Assembly (NCBI RefSeq): GCF_030547075.1 | Contig: NZ_JAUOQH010000002.1 | Span: forward strand, 338,553 to 402,552 | Reading direction: 5' to 3' | Source of the DNA: Alteromonas sp. 1_MG-2023 | GTDB lineage: Bacteria > Pseudomonadota > Gammaproteobacteria > Enterobacterales > Alteromonadaceae | DNA length: 64,000 nt | Shown here: positions 25,918 to 35,595 of the stretch, in pieces | How the letters are laid out: each line of letters opens with the position of its first letter | How positions within the stretch are numbered: the first letter of the stretch is position 1 | The notes under the pieces: model-generated | What the model was told of the DNA's origin: nothing | Seen by the model: the letters and a program-made list of their open reading frames with translations, nothing else | Databases searched by the model: none | Position numbers and translations under genes: made by a program

Positions 25918-28281
25918 TTAAAACGCGTATTGCATAGTGAATTGAACGTGGCGTGGCGTGTTCGGCATCGCCAAGGTAGCGCCAAAGTAGCCCCCTTCAA
26001 ACACGGGCTGCCAGTTCTCTTCATCGGTAATATTAATAACATCAACACGTAGGCGCATATCATCACTAACTTGATAATCGGCATTTACATCAATGTTGAT
26101 TTGGTCTCGAATAAATACGGTTTGTAGAAAGTCGAGTGGGAACGACTTAGTGTACAAGGCCGAGGCACCAACTTGTAAATCATCGGTAAGTTGCCAGCCA
26201 GCATTTAATGACACTATTTGAGATGGAATGCCCTGCACTAATGAGTCAGACGGAGCAAACGCAGCAAAAGATGGCGAACCAACACCATTACCTTCAATGA
26301 TATCTGGTCGGCTATCGTCAAAAGCATCGGCGACTTGCGCGGTATCTTGGAAAGAGGCCGAATCATCGAAGCGTGCATCTAAATAACTGTATGCCGCATT
26401 TACCCATACATCTTGCCCTTGGTAGAAAACTTGAAGCTCTGCGCCTTTGGTTTTCACGCCACTGTTACTGCCATCACGGTTACGTAAGCTACGTGTCTGA
26501 TCAAATACCGATACCTCACCATACCAATGACTATCAGGAGAATACTTTAGCCCTACTTCATAAAGGGTATTTTCGGTGGCGAAGTTTAGCGGGTTAATTT
26601 CGTTGGCACTGGTAAGTGTGGTGCCACCTGCCATGCTATTGGATGTGGCATCATTTTCTGACCACGCCACATAAGCATTGAGTGATTTTGTCAGCTTGTA
26701 CACCGCACTTAGTTGTACGCTTTCAAGTATATCGTTGTAAGTATCAGAAGCTGCAGTAACCCCTTCAGGCGCGAGCGGATCTCGCGCTTCTACATCGTAA
26801 TAGTCGAACCTAACACCGGCAATGGTTGAAAACGATTCTGTCCATTGAGAGCGCTGCTGAAACGCTAAGCCAGTTTGTAGGGTGGTTGAATCGGTGGTAT
26901 CAGATAAATTGTAATCCCCAGCACCATCGCCATCTATATCGTACTGTCCACCAGGTGAAACAAATACACCTGGGCGAAGCTCAACTAATCGGGCTTTTTG
27001 TGCATCGGTTAACGGAATTTCGCGATTGCTTAATGGGCCAGTTAAATCTACGGGGCTGTCAGCTTCAGTCGTAAACTGGCTGTAACCTAAAACATCGTTG
27101 TAACGTAATGCTAAACCGAATGTGGTGGTTTGCTTATCGTTCCAAACCACATCTAATTCAGTGCGGTTCTCGAACGCATCGGCACCATCAATAATTTCTA
27201 CAAAACTATTCTGTGCAATTTCTTCACGTGTAAGATGCTGATAGTACGTCATGTTTCGTAGTACAAGGCTGTCTGAAAACTGATGAGATAAGTTGCTTCG
27301 TAGTACGGTAGACTCAGCGCCATTAATATCATCAGGATGGGTATAAACTTGGCTGCGTGGAATAGCCACTTCACCGGTAGGCGAAATAATAGCGCCAGCA
27401 CCAGGTACGGTACTGCCATTCGCTTGAACACCTTGGCCTGTTATATAAAGGTTGTTATCAATTAGGTTTTGCGTTGGGCGATTAATACCTGCAATATCTG
27501 GGTACTCGGCATCGTAATATTCTGCGCTTATATCCCAGGTTGTAGCATTACTCGGTGTGTACCTATACGCAATAAACAGGTTTTTGCTTTCACGCTCTGC
27601 AAAGTCAAAGAAGCTATCGTGATCTAACCATTCAGCGCTTACTCGAATACCGCTTTTGCCTTCTTCGATGGCAGTACCATAATCAAGCTGCGCTGAATAT
27701 TGATCCCAGCGCCCAGCGCGAAGTGTGATATTACCTTCACTGCCTACTGTTGGTGCAGTTTTGGTTTGCAGGTTTACAAAGCCACCATTTCGCTGTGTGC
27801 TGCCAAAGAGCACGGGCGATGGACCTTTTACTACATCTAATTGTTCAACACTGTTGAACGAAACCGGTAAACCAAAACCGTTGTTACCCGACTGACGACG
27901 TATACCATCTTGGAATAGCTCCCCCAACTGGCCACGAATACTAGGCAAGCTAGGCGTACCAAAACCGCTAGACGCATAGGCATTCGGCGCCGCTTTAACA
28001 ATATCATGTAAGGTATTGATGTTTAGCGCATCCATAGCTTCAGCCGATAAAGACGTTACTGCTCGTGGCGTATCGGCTGCCGACATGCCGGCGCCAAACA
28101 ACCCACTAAGCGTATTGTCGCCAGGGTTTAACGGGTTTAGCGCTTGTTGGCTGCCGGTTACTTCAACCACTTCTATATCTTTAGCGTCAGGACTATCGAG
28201 CTGATCGACTTGCTGAGCTTGCAGCCCTTGGCTTACAGAGAACGCCAATGCACTGATGGCAAGCCCAAATTTATTTTTCAT
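25918..28281 (-). CDS. TonB-dependent receptor heading the ynj operon
   Basis: From the ATG at 28281 the product has 787 residues with a signal peptide (MKNKFGLAISALAFSVSQGL then QAQQ). The plug domain (~45-190) includes DTPRAVTSLSAEAMDALNI, PSIRGQLGELFQDGIRR and VEQLDVVKGPSPVLFGSTQRNG. A C-terminal barrel ends in MQYAF. The plug style is that of siderophore-type receptors, but no Fur box is seen upstream, so the ligand may not be iron. It is the first of eight leftward genes. The promoter region is shared with a divergent DoxX-like gene and holds an inverted repeat. Confidence 0.92.
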   Translation of the reverse strand: MKNKFGLAISALAFSVSQGLQAQQVDQLDSPDAKDIEVVEVTGSQQALNPLNPGDNTLSGLFGAGMSAADTPRAVTSLSAEAMDALNINTLHDIVKAAPNAYASSGFGTPSLPSIRGQLGELFQDGIRRQSGNNGFGLPVSFNSVEQLDVVKGPSPVLFGSTQRNGGFVNLQTKTAPTVGSEGNITLRAGRWDQYSAQLDYGTAIEEGKSGIRVSAEWLDHDSFFDFAERESKNLFIAYRYTPSNATTWDISAEYYDAEYPDIAGINRPTQNLIDNNLYITGQGVQANGSTVPGAGAIISPTGEVAIPRSQVYTHPDDINGAESTVLRSNLSHQFSDSLVLRNMTYYQHLTREEIAQNSFVEIIDGADAFENRTELDVVWNDKQTTTFGLALRYNDVLGYSQFTTEADSPVDLTGPLSNREIPLTDAQKARLVELRPGVFVSPGGQYDIDGDGAGDYNLSDTTDSTTLQTGLAFQQRSQWTESFSTIAGVRFDYYDVEARDPLAPEGVTAASDTYNDILESVQLSAVYKLTKSLNAYVAWSENDATSNSMAGGTTLTSANEINPLNFATENTLYEVGLKYSPDSHWYGEVSVFDQTRSLRNRDGSNSGVKTKGAELQVFYQGQDVWVNAAYSYLDARFDDSASFQDTAQVADAFDDSRPDIIEGNGVGSPSFAAFAPSDSLVQGIPSQIVSLNAGWQLTDDLQVGASALYTKSFPLDFLQTVFIRDQINIDVNADYQVSDDMRLRVDVINITDEENWQPVFEGGYFGATLAMPNTPRHVQFTMQYAF

Positions 28282-28338
28282 TCGTATTTTTACCTTACAA
28301 AATTGCTTACTGGACAAGACCGACACCTTGCTAAAAAT

Positions 28339-28382
28339 ATTTCAAAAGCATTTTTATTTTTTTAAATGAAAGTTTTTGAAAT
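28339..28382. promoter_or_regulatory. Inverted repeat in the divergent receptor/DoxX promoter region
   Basis: ATTTCAAAAGCA at 28339-28350 and its near-inverse AGTTTTTGAAAT at 28371-28382 flank an A/T-only core. The arms match at 10 of 12 positions. Placement midway between two divergent starts suggests an operator or paired -10 regions for both transcripts. No match to the Fur consensus is seen. The A/T richness makes chance symmetry possible. Confidence 0.4.
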
Positions 28383-28434
28383 TTAATATGAAAACCCCCG
28401 TTCTTTATCGCTTCACAAATAAATAGGAGTTAAA

Positions 28435-28851
28435 ATGCAATCTCAACCAACCACTGATATCTCTGCTCGTTTGAGCTGGTCTCTACTCGCCCTTCGCGTG
28501 TCTGTTTTTATCGTTATGTTCGTGTGGACACTAGATAAATTCGTGAACCCAGCACACAGTATGAAAATCTTTCAACATTTTTATTCAATTGGTGGCGTAC
28601 CAGAGACAGCGGTCTACATTTTGGGCGCATTTCAGTTAGCATTAGTGCTTGCCTTCGTCGCGGGTATCGCAAAACGTTATACCTACGGTTTAATTTTCTT
28701 GCTTCACGGCGGCTCTACAGTGTCGGCCTTTGCACAGTACTTTGATGCCTTCAATAATTTATTGTTTTTCGCTGCATGGCCTATGTGGGCGGCATGTTTT
28801 GCCCTTTATTTACTTCGCGACGCAGACACACGTTTTGCGTTAGGTAAGTAA
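28435..28851 (+). CDS. DoxX-like four-helix membrane protein
   Basis: The 138-residue protein has four predicted helices (~18-35, 60-80, 85-105, 110-130). The first carries LRVSVFIVMFVWTLDKFVNP and the third YTYGLIFLLHGGSTVSAF, the pattern of DoxX/DoxD-related quinone-linked membrane proteins. A good ribosome site (AGGAG) precedes the ATG. It is divergent from the ynj-operon receptor with 153 bases between starts, so shared regulation is likely. The function is unknown; a redox role at the membrane is family-based inference. Confidence 0.75.
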   Translation: MQSQPTTDISARLSWSLLALRVSVFIVMFVWTLDKFVNPAHSMKIFQHFYSIGGVPETAVYILGAFQLALVLAFVAGIAKRYTYGLIFLLHGGSTVSAFAQYFDAFNNLLFFAAWPMWAACFALYLLRDADTRFALGK

Positions 28852-28976
28852 AACTACTACATCAAATAGGTAAGCACGGCTGCCAAGTACGAATATTAAG
28901 TGGGCCTAACAAGCGCGATAAGTAAGCAGCCGTACAAAGTAAGTAAATAAATATTTACTTATATATAGCACGTTAA

Positions 28977-29441
28977 TTAAAATTTGGTAGTAGCCAAAAG
29001 TTGCTGCCATTCTTTTTCTTCAACGGGCATTATTGATAACCTACCGCCCTTTTTCACCAAGCCTATTTCTGTAATAGTAGGCATTCCCTTAATGACAGAT
29101 AGCGGCAATACACTTTCAAACTTTTCTACAAACTTTACATCTACGCGAAACCACCGCGGATTTTCACGTGTCGATTTAGGATCATAGTAGTTAGACTCGG
29201 GATTAAACTGGGTTTCATCTGGGTAACCTGCTTTTACCACTTCTGCAACGCCTGCAATACCTACTGTTTTGCAACTTGAATGATAGATAAACACTTGATC
29301 ACCAATAGCAACCTTATCCCGCAAAAAGTTCCTTGCTTGATAGTTACGTACCCCATCCCAAGGCTCAGTTTGCTCAGGCCGTGTTTTTAAATCATCAATG
29401 CTGAATGCATCGGGTTCTGTCTTAAATAACCAGTAAGCCAT
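28977..29441 (-). CDS. EVE-domain protein
   Basis: The 154-residue soluble protein starts MAYWLFKTEPDAFSIDDL. It contains WDGVRNYQARNFLRDKVAIG, VFIYHSSCKTVGIAGVAEV and the PRWFRVDVKF segment, together diagnostic of EVE domains (thymocyte nuclear protein 1-like). EVE domains have a PUA-like fold and bind modified bases in DNA or RNA. An upstream in-frame extension to 29588 lacks homology and is rejected. It stands alone, divergent from ygiQ. The modification it reads is unknown. Confidence 0.92.
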   Translation of the reverse strand: MAYWLFKTEPDAFSIDDLKTRPEQTEPWDGVRNYQARNFLRDKVAIGDQVFIYHSSCKTVGIAGVAEVVKAGYPDETQFNPESNYYDPKSTRENPRWFRVDVKFVEKFESVLPLSVIKGMPTITEIGLVKKGGRLSIMPVEEKEWQQLLATTKF

Positions 29442-29682
29442 ACATTTTCTCGTTATTATCCTAATTGATATAGCAAAGCAGTATAACAAAGGCGGTGAAT
29501 TTGACGACAGCGCTATACCTAGGTTGCTGTGTACTGGTATAATAGACGTTCGGTCTGCAATGTTTGTATTCGCGCTAAGCAATTTCATATCCGCTTTTGG
29601 CGGTCTGTATTTGCGATTAGCAATATGAACTATGATGTACTGACCTACTTAATTCTTTTTTTCTCTGCTATATGTGAACCTT

Positions 29683-31971
29683 ATGCAAGCCACCATTAAG
29701 GCCGATCGCGGTCTATTTTCCTACCCTAAATATTGGCCGCACTGCCTTGGTACTGCGCCGTTTCTTCCCATGTCTAAAGAGGAAATGGATGCCCTAGGAT
29801 GGGACAGCTGTGACGTAATCTTAGTGACTGGCGATGCGTATGTAGATCATCCAAGCTTTGGTATGGCGGTGATTGGCCGTGTACTTGAAGCCCATGGTTT
29901 TCGTGTAGGTATTATTTCTCAACCTGATTGGACGAGCAAAGATGCATTCATGACGCTGGGTAAACCGAATCTTTATTTCGGTGTTACTGCGGGCAACATG
30001 GATTCAATGATCAACCGTTACACAGCAGACAAAAAGCTTCGCCACGACGATGCTTATACACCAGGTAATGTGGGCGGTAAGCGCCCAGACCGTGCGGTTA
30101 CCGTATACGCACAACGTTGCCGTGAAGCCTTTAAAGGCACGCCTGTTATTGCAGGTGGTATTGAAGCCAGCTTACGCCGTATTGCACATTACGATTATTG
30201 GAGCGAAAAGGTACGTCGTTCAGTATTGTTCGACTCAAAAGCTGACATGTTATTTTTTGGCAACGCCGAGCGCCCATTGGTTGAAGTCACCCACCGTTTA
30301 GCGGCCGGTGAAACTATTAGCGAAATGCGCGATATTCGCGGCACCGCCATTATTGTTAAAGAAGCATTACCCGAGTGGCAAGGGGTTGATTCAACCTCGT
30401 TAGATCGCCCCGGTAAAATTGAGCCAATCTCAAGCCCTTATCAAGTAGAGCCTGACTGCGACTCGCAAGATAAAGACAGCACAAACAGCGAAGCGCCAGA
30501 AGCTGCACCAATCGTGATACAACCACCCACGCGCCGCAAGCCTTGGGAAAATGTATACGTGAAGCTACCGGCTTACGAAACAGTAAAAGACAACAAAGTT
30601 TTATATGCCCATACGTCGCGTATTTTGCACCAAGAAACCAACCCTGGCTGTGCTCGTGCATTGATGCAGCGCCACGGCGACCGACATATTTGGATAAACC
30701 CACCCGCCATGCCTTTAGAAACAGAGGAAATGGATGCGGTATTCGACCTTCCGTATCAGCGTGTGCCCCACCCTGTTTATGGCGATGCCACTATACCCGC
30801 TTACGATATGATTAAGTTCAGTATCAATATTATGCGCGGGTGTTACGGCGGTTGTACCTTCTGTTCTATTACTGAGCATGAAGGCCGAATTATTCAAAGC
30901 CGCTCTGAAGACTCGATTATTCGTGAAATTGAAGAAATTCGCGATACTGTACCTGGATTTACGGGTGTTATTTCAGACTTGGGTGGCCCTACCGCAAACA
31001 TGTACCGTTTGCGCTGTAAGAGCCCAAAAGCTGAGGCCACATGTCGTCGCCCATCTTGTGTATATCCAAGCATTTGCGCGCACATGGACACCGACCATAA
31101 ACCGACTATCGATTTGTACCGTCGTGCTCGTGAATTACCCGGCGTGAAGAAAATTCTTATCGCTTCTGGTGTACGTTACGACTTAGCGGTTGAAGATCCT
31201 GAGTACGTAAAAGAATTAGCCTTGCATCACGTTGGCGGCTACTTGAAAATAGCACCAGAGCATACCGAAGATGGGCCTTTATCGAAAATGATGAAGCCGG
31301 GTATGGGCAGCTATTACCGTTTCAAAGAGTTATTCGATAAATACTCGCAAGAAGCAGGCAAAAAACAGTACCTTATTCCGTACTTTATTGCCTCGCACCC
31401 AGGTACCACAGACGATGATATGTTGAATTTGGCGATTTGGCTGAAAGAGAATAAGTTTAAGCTTGATCAAGTGCAAAACTTCTATCCTTCTCCAATGGCG
31501 ACGGCAACAACGATGTACCACACCGAAGTGAATTCACTTCGTAAGGTAACTAAAGAAAGCGAAGATGTACCTTCGGCAAAGGGTGAAATACATCGTCGCT
31601 TACACAAAGCTATGCTTCGATATCACGATCCTAAAAACTTCGCGCAAATTCGTGAAGCACTTAAACGTATGGGTCGCGAAGATTTAATAGGCCGTGGCGC
31701 ACAGCACTTAGTACCGCCTGAAACCGCAGATGAAAAACGTCAAAAAGCAGTAAGAGGCAGAAATGGCGAACGCGGATTAACTAAGCACACGGGTTTACCG
31801 CCAAGTTTCCAACGCAAAGGCCGTGGTAAAAACAACACTGCTGGCGCTTCTAGCGAAAATAGAGGTGGGAATAAAACTGAGAACAGAAACGGCGGTAAAA
31901 GCGGCGGGCAAAATCGTGGACAGAACACGCCAAGCTCACAGCGAAGAGGAAAGCCAACAGCGAAACGCTAG
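29683..31971 (+). CDS. ygiQ: YgiQ-family radical SAM protein
   Basis: This is a 762-residue protein from ATG 29683; a GTG three codons earlier is an alternative. The N-terminal B12-binding-like region ([39 protein letters not shown]) is very like E. coli YgiQ. The radical SAM cluster motif CYGGCTFCS lies near residues 386-394. The C-terminal ~90 residues are basic and rich in Arg, Gly and Asn, suggesting RNA contact. The reaction is not established in the family. It is monocistronic. Confidence 0.92.
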   Translation: MQATIKADRGLFSYPKYWPHCLGTAPFLPMSKEEMDALGWDSCDVILVTGDAYVDHPSFGMAVIGRVLEAHGFRVGIISQPDWTSKDAFMTLGKPNLYFGVTAGNMDSMINRYTADKKLRHDDAYTPGNVGGKRPDRAVTVYAQRCREAFKGTPVIAGGIEASLRRIAHYDYWSEKVRRSVLFDSKADMLFFGNAERPLVEVTHRLAAGETISEMRDIRGTAIIVKEALPEWQGVDSTSLDRPGKIEPISSPYQVEPDCDSQDKDSTNSEAPEAAPIVIQPPTRRKPWENVYVKLPAYETVKDNKVLYAHTSRILHQETNPGCARALMQRHGDRHIWINPPAMPLETEEMDAVFDLPYQRVPHPVYGDATIPAYDMIKFSINIMRGCYGGCTFCSITEHEGRIIQSRSEDSIIREIEEIRDTVPGFTGVISDLGGPTANMYRLRCKSPKAEATCRRPSCVYPSICAHMDTDHKPTIDLYRRARELPGVKKILIASGVRYDLAVEDPEYVKELALHHVGGYLKIAPEHTEDGPLSKMMKPGMGSYYRFKELFDKYSQEAGKKQYLIPYFIASHPGTTDDDMLNLAIWLKENKFKLDQVQNFYPSPMATATTMYHTEVNSLRKVTKESEDVPSAKGEIHRRLHKAMLRYHDPKNFAQIREALKRMGREDLIGRGAQHLVPPETADEKRQKAVRGRNGERGLTKHTGLPPSFQRKGRGKNNTAGASSENRGGNKTENRNGGKSGGQNRGQNTPSSQRRGKPTAKR

Positions 31972-31991
31972 TTTCGCTTTTGCGCCTCTTT

Positions 31992-32094
31992 CTGCCCCTC
32001 TTGTTAGTAAGCCTCGGGGCAGATATCAGTTACCTAGGTTAGTTGAACCTATTGGCTGGCCTGTTGCCAAGGCCTATTGTCTAAAATATAGGCC
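31992..32094 (+). terminator. Two stem-loops downstream of ygiQ
   Basis: CTGCCCC (31992-31998) pairs with GGGGCAG (32016-32022), and GGCCTAT (32071-32077) pairs with ATAGGCC (32088-32094). Neither is followed by a run of T, so factor-dependent termination or 3'-end protection is more likely than intrinsic termination. They lie between the convergent ygiQ and cupin genes. Confidence 0.4.
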
Positions 32095-32126
32095 ACTTGA
32101 GTTCTGCCACTTTATATTTGTGACTA

Positions 32127-32705
32127 TCAGTCGCTTTTAAGCGTACTTTTTGTAGGCACAGCAATACCTTTGCTGTGCCACTTAAATACGACAAATATTA
32201 AGTCTACATCGCCGGTATTTTTCACCCCGTGTTCATCCCAAGGCGCGGCATACAACATATCACCTGTATTTGCCTTAAATACTTCACCTTTAACACTCCA
32301 CTGCCCACTTCCCTGAGTCACCAATAAAAACTCTTCGTCACTATGTTCGTGAGGTGGATGTATTTCTACCCCAGGCTTAATCACTGCCATACCCGCCAAT
32401 GATTGGCTAGTGCCAAAGGTTTCATCATTGTGGTAGCTATAAAACATCCAGCCCTCCCCTTCATCAATTTCTGCATTTTTCTTTGGGATCACTTGGGTAG
32501 CAAAGTAATTACTGGCGTCAACTTTAGTAGAGGCTTTTTGATTCAATAGGGCTTGATTAGACGTGGCTTGGCTAGCCATGGATTTATTAGAAGCAGTCTG
32601 TTGGGGAACGGATTTGTCAGCGGTAAACCCTTCAGAAAAAGCAGCAGAAAAACTGCCAAAAACACATAAACTCGCTGTCAATATGCTGGGTAGATAGCGC
32701 TTCAT
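32127..32705 (-). CDS. Secreted cupin-domain protein
   Basis: The 192-residue protein has a signal peptide (~1-24, ends AAFS-EGF), a Ser/Asn/Gln/Ala-rich linker (~30-62) and a single cupin_2 fold. The metal site is visible in IHPPHEHSDEEFLLVTQGSGQW (two His and a Glu, ~115-125) and in WDEHGV (third His, ~157). It lies 11 bases after the strictosidine-synthase-like gene, so the two are co-transcribed. Substrate and reaction are unknown; a periplasmic sugar-lactone or similar partner role is only inferred. Confidence 0.85.
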   Translation of the reverse strand: MKRYLPSILTASLCVFGSFSAAFSEGFTADKSVPQQTASNKSMASQATSNQALLNQKASTKVDASNYFATQVIPKKNAEIDEGEGWMFYSYHNDETFGTSQSLAGMAVIKPGVEIHPPHEHSDEEFLLVTQGSGQWSVKGEVFKANTGDMLYAAPWDEHGVKNTGDVDLIFVVFKWHSKGIAVPTKSTLKSD

Positions 32706-32716
32706 TCAATATCTCC

Positions 32717-33799
32717 TTACGGTAGATTTGCTTTGTTAAGCACTGCCACTGTTGGGGCAGTTAAACTACTAATGTATAGCATATCGGCAGTTTCTAACAC
32801 TCCTGTCGTAAGTGGATAGCCACCACTTGGGTCTTGCAAGTCATCAATCACTTTTCCTTGTTTACTTATTTTTATCACGTGTCCGTAATCTTTAGCTTTA
32901 GGACGCAGAAATGCAGGCAACCGCTGTACTATTTTACGTAAAAAAGGAGAGTGAGATAAATCGTCTAGCGAGGCAGAGCGAGGTGAAGCAAACCCTACCC
33001 AATAGCCGCCATCTGGCGCGCGAGCAATGTTATCGGGAAATCCAGGTAAGTTGTCAATGAACACATCTACCATTCCAGCTTTAGGCCCAGCAATAAAGTA
33101 TCTCAATACCCGATAGCTGCCTGTTTCATTTACCAAGACATACTGCTGGTTTTCACTGATAGCAACGCCATTAGCAAACGTTAACCCGTCCATTTCCACT
33201 GTGGTGGCTTTTGTAGCGGGGTTGTACGCAAGCAATCGGCCATTACCTTTATGCTCTAAAATTTCTAACAGGCTGCCGCTTAGGGTTCCGCTATAGGCTT
33301 TAGCACTAAATTTAGTGGTGGCGTCAGAAAAATATATCATGCCATTTTCTGCCACGTCGACGTCATCGGCGTACACGATAGGCGTGTCATTAACGGTATC
33401 AGTCAGTAGCCTAATATCAGATGATGGCGAAATTGAAAGTAGCCCGCTAAAAGCGTCCGCTACAATAAGGTTATCGTTGGCATCAAACTCCATCCCTAAA
33501 GGACGCCCGCCAGTATTTACCCACGCAGTAAACTTAGTTGCGCCAGGCGCTAACAGCATAATAGTACCCGAATGGGTGGCGGTAGCGATGGTGCCATCAC
33601 TTCGCAGCGCAAAATCTTCGGGACCAAATTCGTCGCCTAGGGTAAGGCTGTCGGCAAGGGATAGTTTATCGTTAGTAAGGTGAACGCCGCTGTAGCCCTT
33701 GTTTTCTGGTGCATCCCATGCTTCAGGTTCAACTGGCACAGGCCAAAAGAGTAAATATCCCGTCACTGTCAGTAAAGCAATTATTAGTATAATTCGCAT
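32717..33799 (-). CDS. SMP-30 / strictosidine-synthase-like beta-propeller hydrolase, membrane-anchored
   Basis: The 360-residue protein has one N-terminal helix (~2-20) that may serve as an uncleaved anchor. The rest is a six-bladed propeller: FGPEDFALRSDGTIATATHSG, GRPLGMEFDANDNLIVADA, YADDVDVAENGMIYFSDATT and LTFANGVAISENQQYVLVNE. The ADDVDVAENGMIYFSDA segment is typical of the strictosidine synthase-like/SMP-30 superfamily, which includes lactonases and esterases. It is the first gene of a two-gene operon with the secreted cupin. The substrate is unknown. Confidence 0.87.
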   Translation of the reverse strand: MRIILIIALLTVTGYLLFWPVPVEPEAWDAPENKGYSGVHLTNDKLSLADSLTLGDEFGPEDFALRSDGTIATATHSGTIMLLAPGATKFTAWVNTGGRPLGMEFDANDNLIVADAFSGLLSISPSSDIRLLTDTVNDTPIVYADDVDVAENGMIYFSDATTKFSAKAYSGTLSGSLLEILEHKGNGRLLAYNPATKATTVEMDGLTFANGVAISENQQYVLVNETGSYRVLRYFIAGPKAGMVDVFIDNLPGFPDNIARAPDGGYWVGFASPRSASLDDLSHSPFLRKIVQRLPAFLRPKAKDYGHVIKISKQGKVIDDLQDPSGGYPLTTGVLETADMLYISSLTAPTVAVLNKANLP

Positions 33800-33962
33800 G
33801 CGCCTACCTTATAAAAATCGAGCTTGAAAAAAGTATAGGGTTAAGCAATAACATGTTATTGAATTAGGGTTAAATTCAGATTGATGATGAGTAACAATGC
33901 CTAAAGGCTATAAGCGACCAGTATGAGGGGTTCTGTCTTTAGCGTTTTACTACTTCTCACTT

Positions 33963-34004
33963 ACCACCCACGTTATTGCTAGTCTAACGTGGATGGTTTT
34001 TTTT
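33963..34004 (+). terminator. Orphan rightward intrinsic terminator
   Basis: A 13-bp stem with one mismatch (arms at 33963-33975 and 33985-33997, core CCACGTTA/TAACGTGG, loop of nine bases) runs straight into eight T residues (33997-34004). It terminates rightward transcription, but the nearest rightward gene ends 2 kb upstream. It may end a small RNA made from the 160-bp gap downstream of the propeller gene promoter. Confidence 0.7.
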
Positions 34005-34039
34005 GATTATATGATCTTGAGGTTTTCTTTATTGCACGG

Positions 34040-35593
34040 TTAAACAAGAGGTGATTGAGTGTCACCTGATACTTGCGAGTTATTAGATTTACTCGGCGCC
34101 TTGCTTGTCTTGCCAGTCTGTTTTGATTCCGCCTGTTTTGATTCCGTCTGTTTTAATTCAGTCTGTGCGCTTGTCAACAAGGCCTCACGCTTAAGCAAAG
34201 TATTGCCACGTAAAATACTCCATATTACATAAGCAAGCATAGGAATATTTAATTGCAGAGAGGCTATCGATAACACATTTTCACCATTCACCGCCCCGTA
34301 AATAACTAATAGCAGCAGAACACTTATTCCCGATATTATCAGCCATACCGGCTTAGTAAGCTGCTTAAGCGCTACAGTTAGTGCTACATTAAGCACCATT
34401 ATCCCCCAAAACACAGCGGTTAAAGAGCTAGCAATAAACATATCGGCTATTGCGGTTAATGCTAATGCGCTAACACTCCCCCACACCGTGCAATACCATA
34501 AACGGGTTGCTAATACAGGGTGCGCTTTTTTAGAGAGCCATATTTCCATACCCGATACACATAGCATGGTAAGCATAATACCTAAAACGAAATACAGCAC
34601 TTTGGAAGGCATACCCGCAAAGTCACCAAAGTGCATACGATACACCGCCCACAATAGTTGTTTGCCCCAGGTGCCATCGTCATACCCTGCGGTGCCTAAA
34701 TAATTACCGGCAGTGTCAAATCTATAGGCTTCACCGTATATTAAACGCCCCGGTACTTGCGCATATATTTCAATAAACTGCTCAGGTTTATTAACCTCAT
34801 GCACGGTAACAAAAATAAGCGGGTTTTCTGGCGCTATCGTTTCCATTTGAGCAATGGCTTTACCTAAAGCAGGCCTACCTTCTTGCGGTACTAATACCGG
34901 GTCTGGGGTGAATACTTGATTAATCACCGCATCTTGATCGCCGCCATAATGCAATTGCGCGACTATAACGAGCACAATACCCGCTAAACCAAAGTAAGTG
35001 CCTGTTACTGCAATCACTAAATGAAATGGCGCCGCCCATAGACCAAAGCGATTATGTAAATCAATTTGGCTTTGTTGCCCATTTCCGCCTCGGCGTAATT
35101 TGAAAGCATCTTTAGCCATACGCTTGTGTGCAATAACGCCAGTGATAATGAGTGTACAAATAATAGCACCCAAAGCACTGACTAGTATCATTCCCCAACT
35201 ATGGGGTAAATTCAGGTATAAGTGCAAGTCCACCAGCATTTGAGTGAATGGAACGTCTTCCTTTTCAAGCAAATTTCCTTGGGCATCCGCAAAATAAGCA
35301 GCATGATCATTTTCTACCACTAACCTTGGAATACCTGATGTTGGAAACACCACGAATAAATGGTCGGTTTCCTCGGGATGTTCGGCTAAAAAGCTCTCCA
35401 TCGCTTTATCAACAGCGCCTTCGTCCACAGATTCAAACTCAGGAATGTGAGGTTGTTCCCAACGCTCGAACTCTAAATGAAACACCGCGATAGTGCCTGA
35501 AAGGCAAACTAAAAAGAGCAATGCACTTAAAAATACGCCTACCCAACTGTGTGCATTTAGCGCTGATTGTTTTGTCGCTTTATCCATTTTCAT
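34040..35593 (-). CDS. PepSY-domain multi-pass membrane protein
   Basis: The 517-residue protein starts at ATG 35593 (MKMDKATKQSALNAHSWVGV); the upstream in-frame extension overlaps the preceding gene. The opening helix with HSWVGVFLSALLFLVCLSG is the PepSY_TM hallmark. A periplasmic PepSY region (~45-120), a helix pair near 140-200 and several more helices (~345-460) follow. The C-terminus is hydrophilic with five-residue repeats. It starts two bases after the small membrane gene. It is probably an iron- or flavin-linked electron carrier at the inner membrane, like other PepSY_TM proteins, but no receptor gene adjoins it. Confidence 0.85.
   Translation of the reverse strand: MKMDKATKQSALNAHSWVGVFLSALLFLVCLSGTIAVFHLEFERWEQPHIPEFESVDEGAVDKAMESFLAEHPEETDHLFVVFPTSGIPRLVVENDHAAYFADAQGNLLEKEDVPFTQMLVDLHLYLNLPHSWGMILVSALGAIICTLIITGVIAHKRMAKDAFKLRRGGNGQQSQIDLHNRFGLWAAPFHLVIAVTGTYFGLAGIVLVIVAQLHYGGDQDAVINQVFTPDPVLVPQEGRPALGKAIAQMETIAPENPLIFVTVHEVNKPEQFIEIYAQVPGRLIYGEAYRFDTAGNYLGTAGYDDGTWGKQLLWAVYRMHFGDFAGMPSKVLYFVLGIMLTMLCVSGMEIWLSKKAHPVLATRLWYCTVWGSVSALALTAIADMFIASSLTAVFWGIMVLNVALTVALKQLTKPVWLIISGISVLLLLVIYGAVNGENVLSIASLQLNIPMLAYVIWSILRGNTLLKREALLTSAQTELKQTESKQAESKQTGKTSKAPSKSNNSQVSGDTQSPLV
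34116..34160. repeat. 15-bp tandem repeat in the PepSY gene tail
   Basis: Three consecutive 15-bp units (34116, 34131 and 34146; core CTGTTTTGATTCC) encode the five-residue repeat ELKQT/ESKQA/ESKQT. The frame is kept, so copy-number change would alter only tail length. Confidence 0.8.
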
Positions 35594-35595
35594 TC

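Noticed and set aside
33928..33990. Short rightward frame of about 19 codons before the orphan terminator
   Set aside because: No ribosome site and it runs into the terminator stem; better seen as noncoding.
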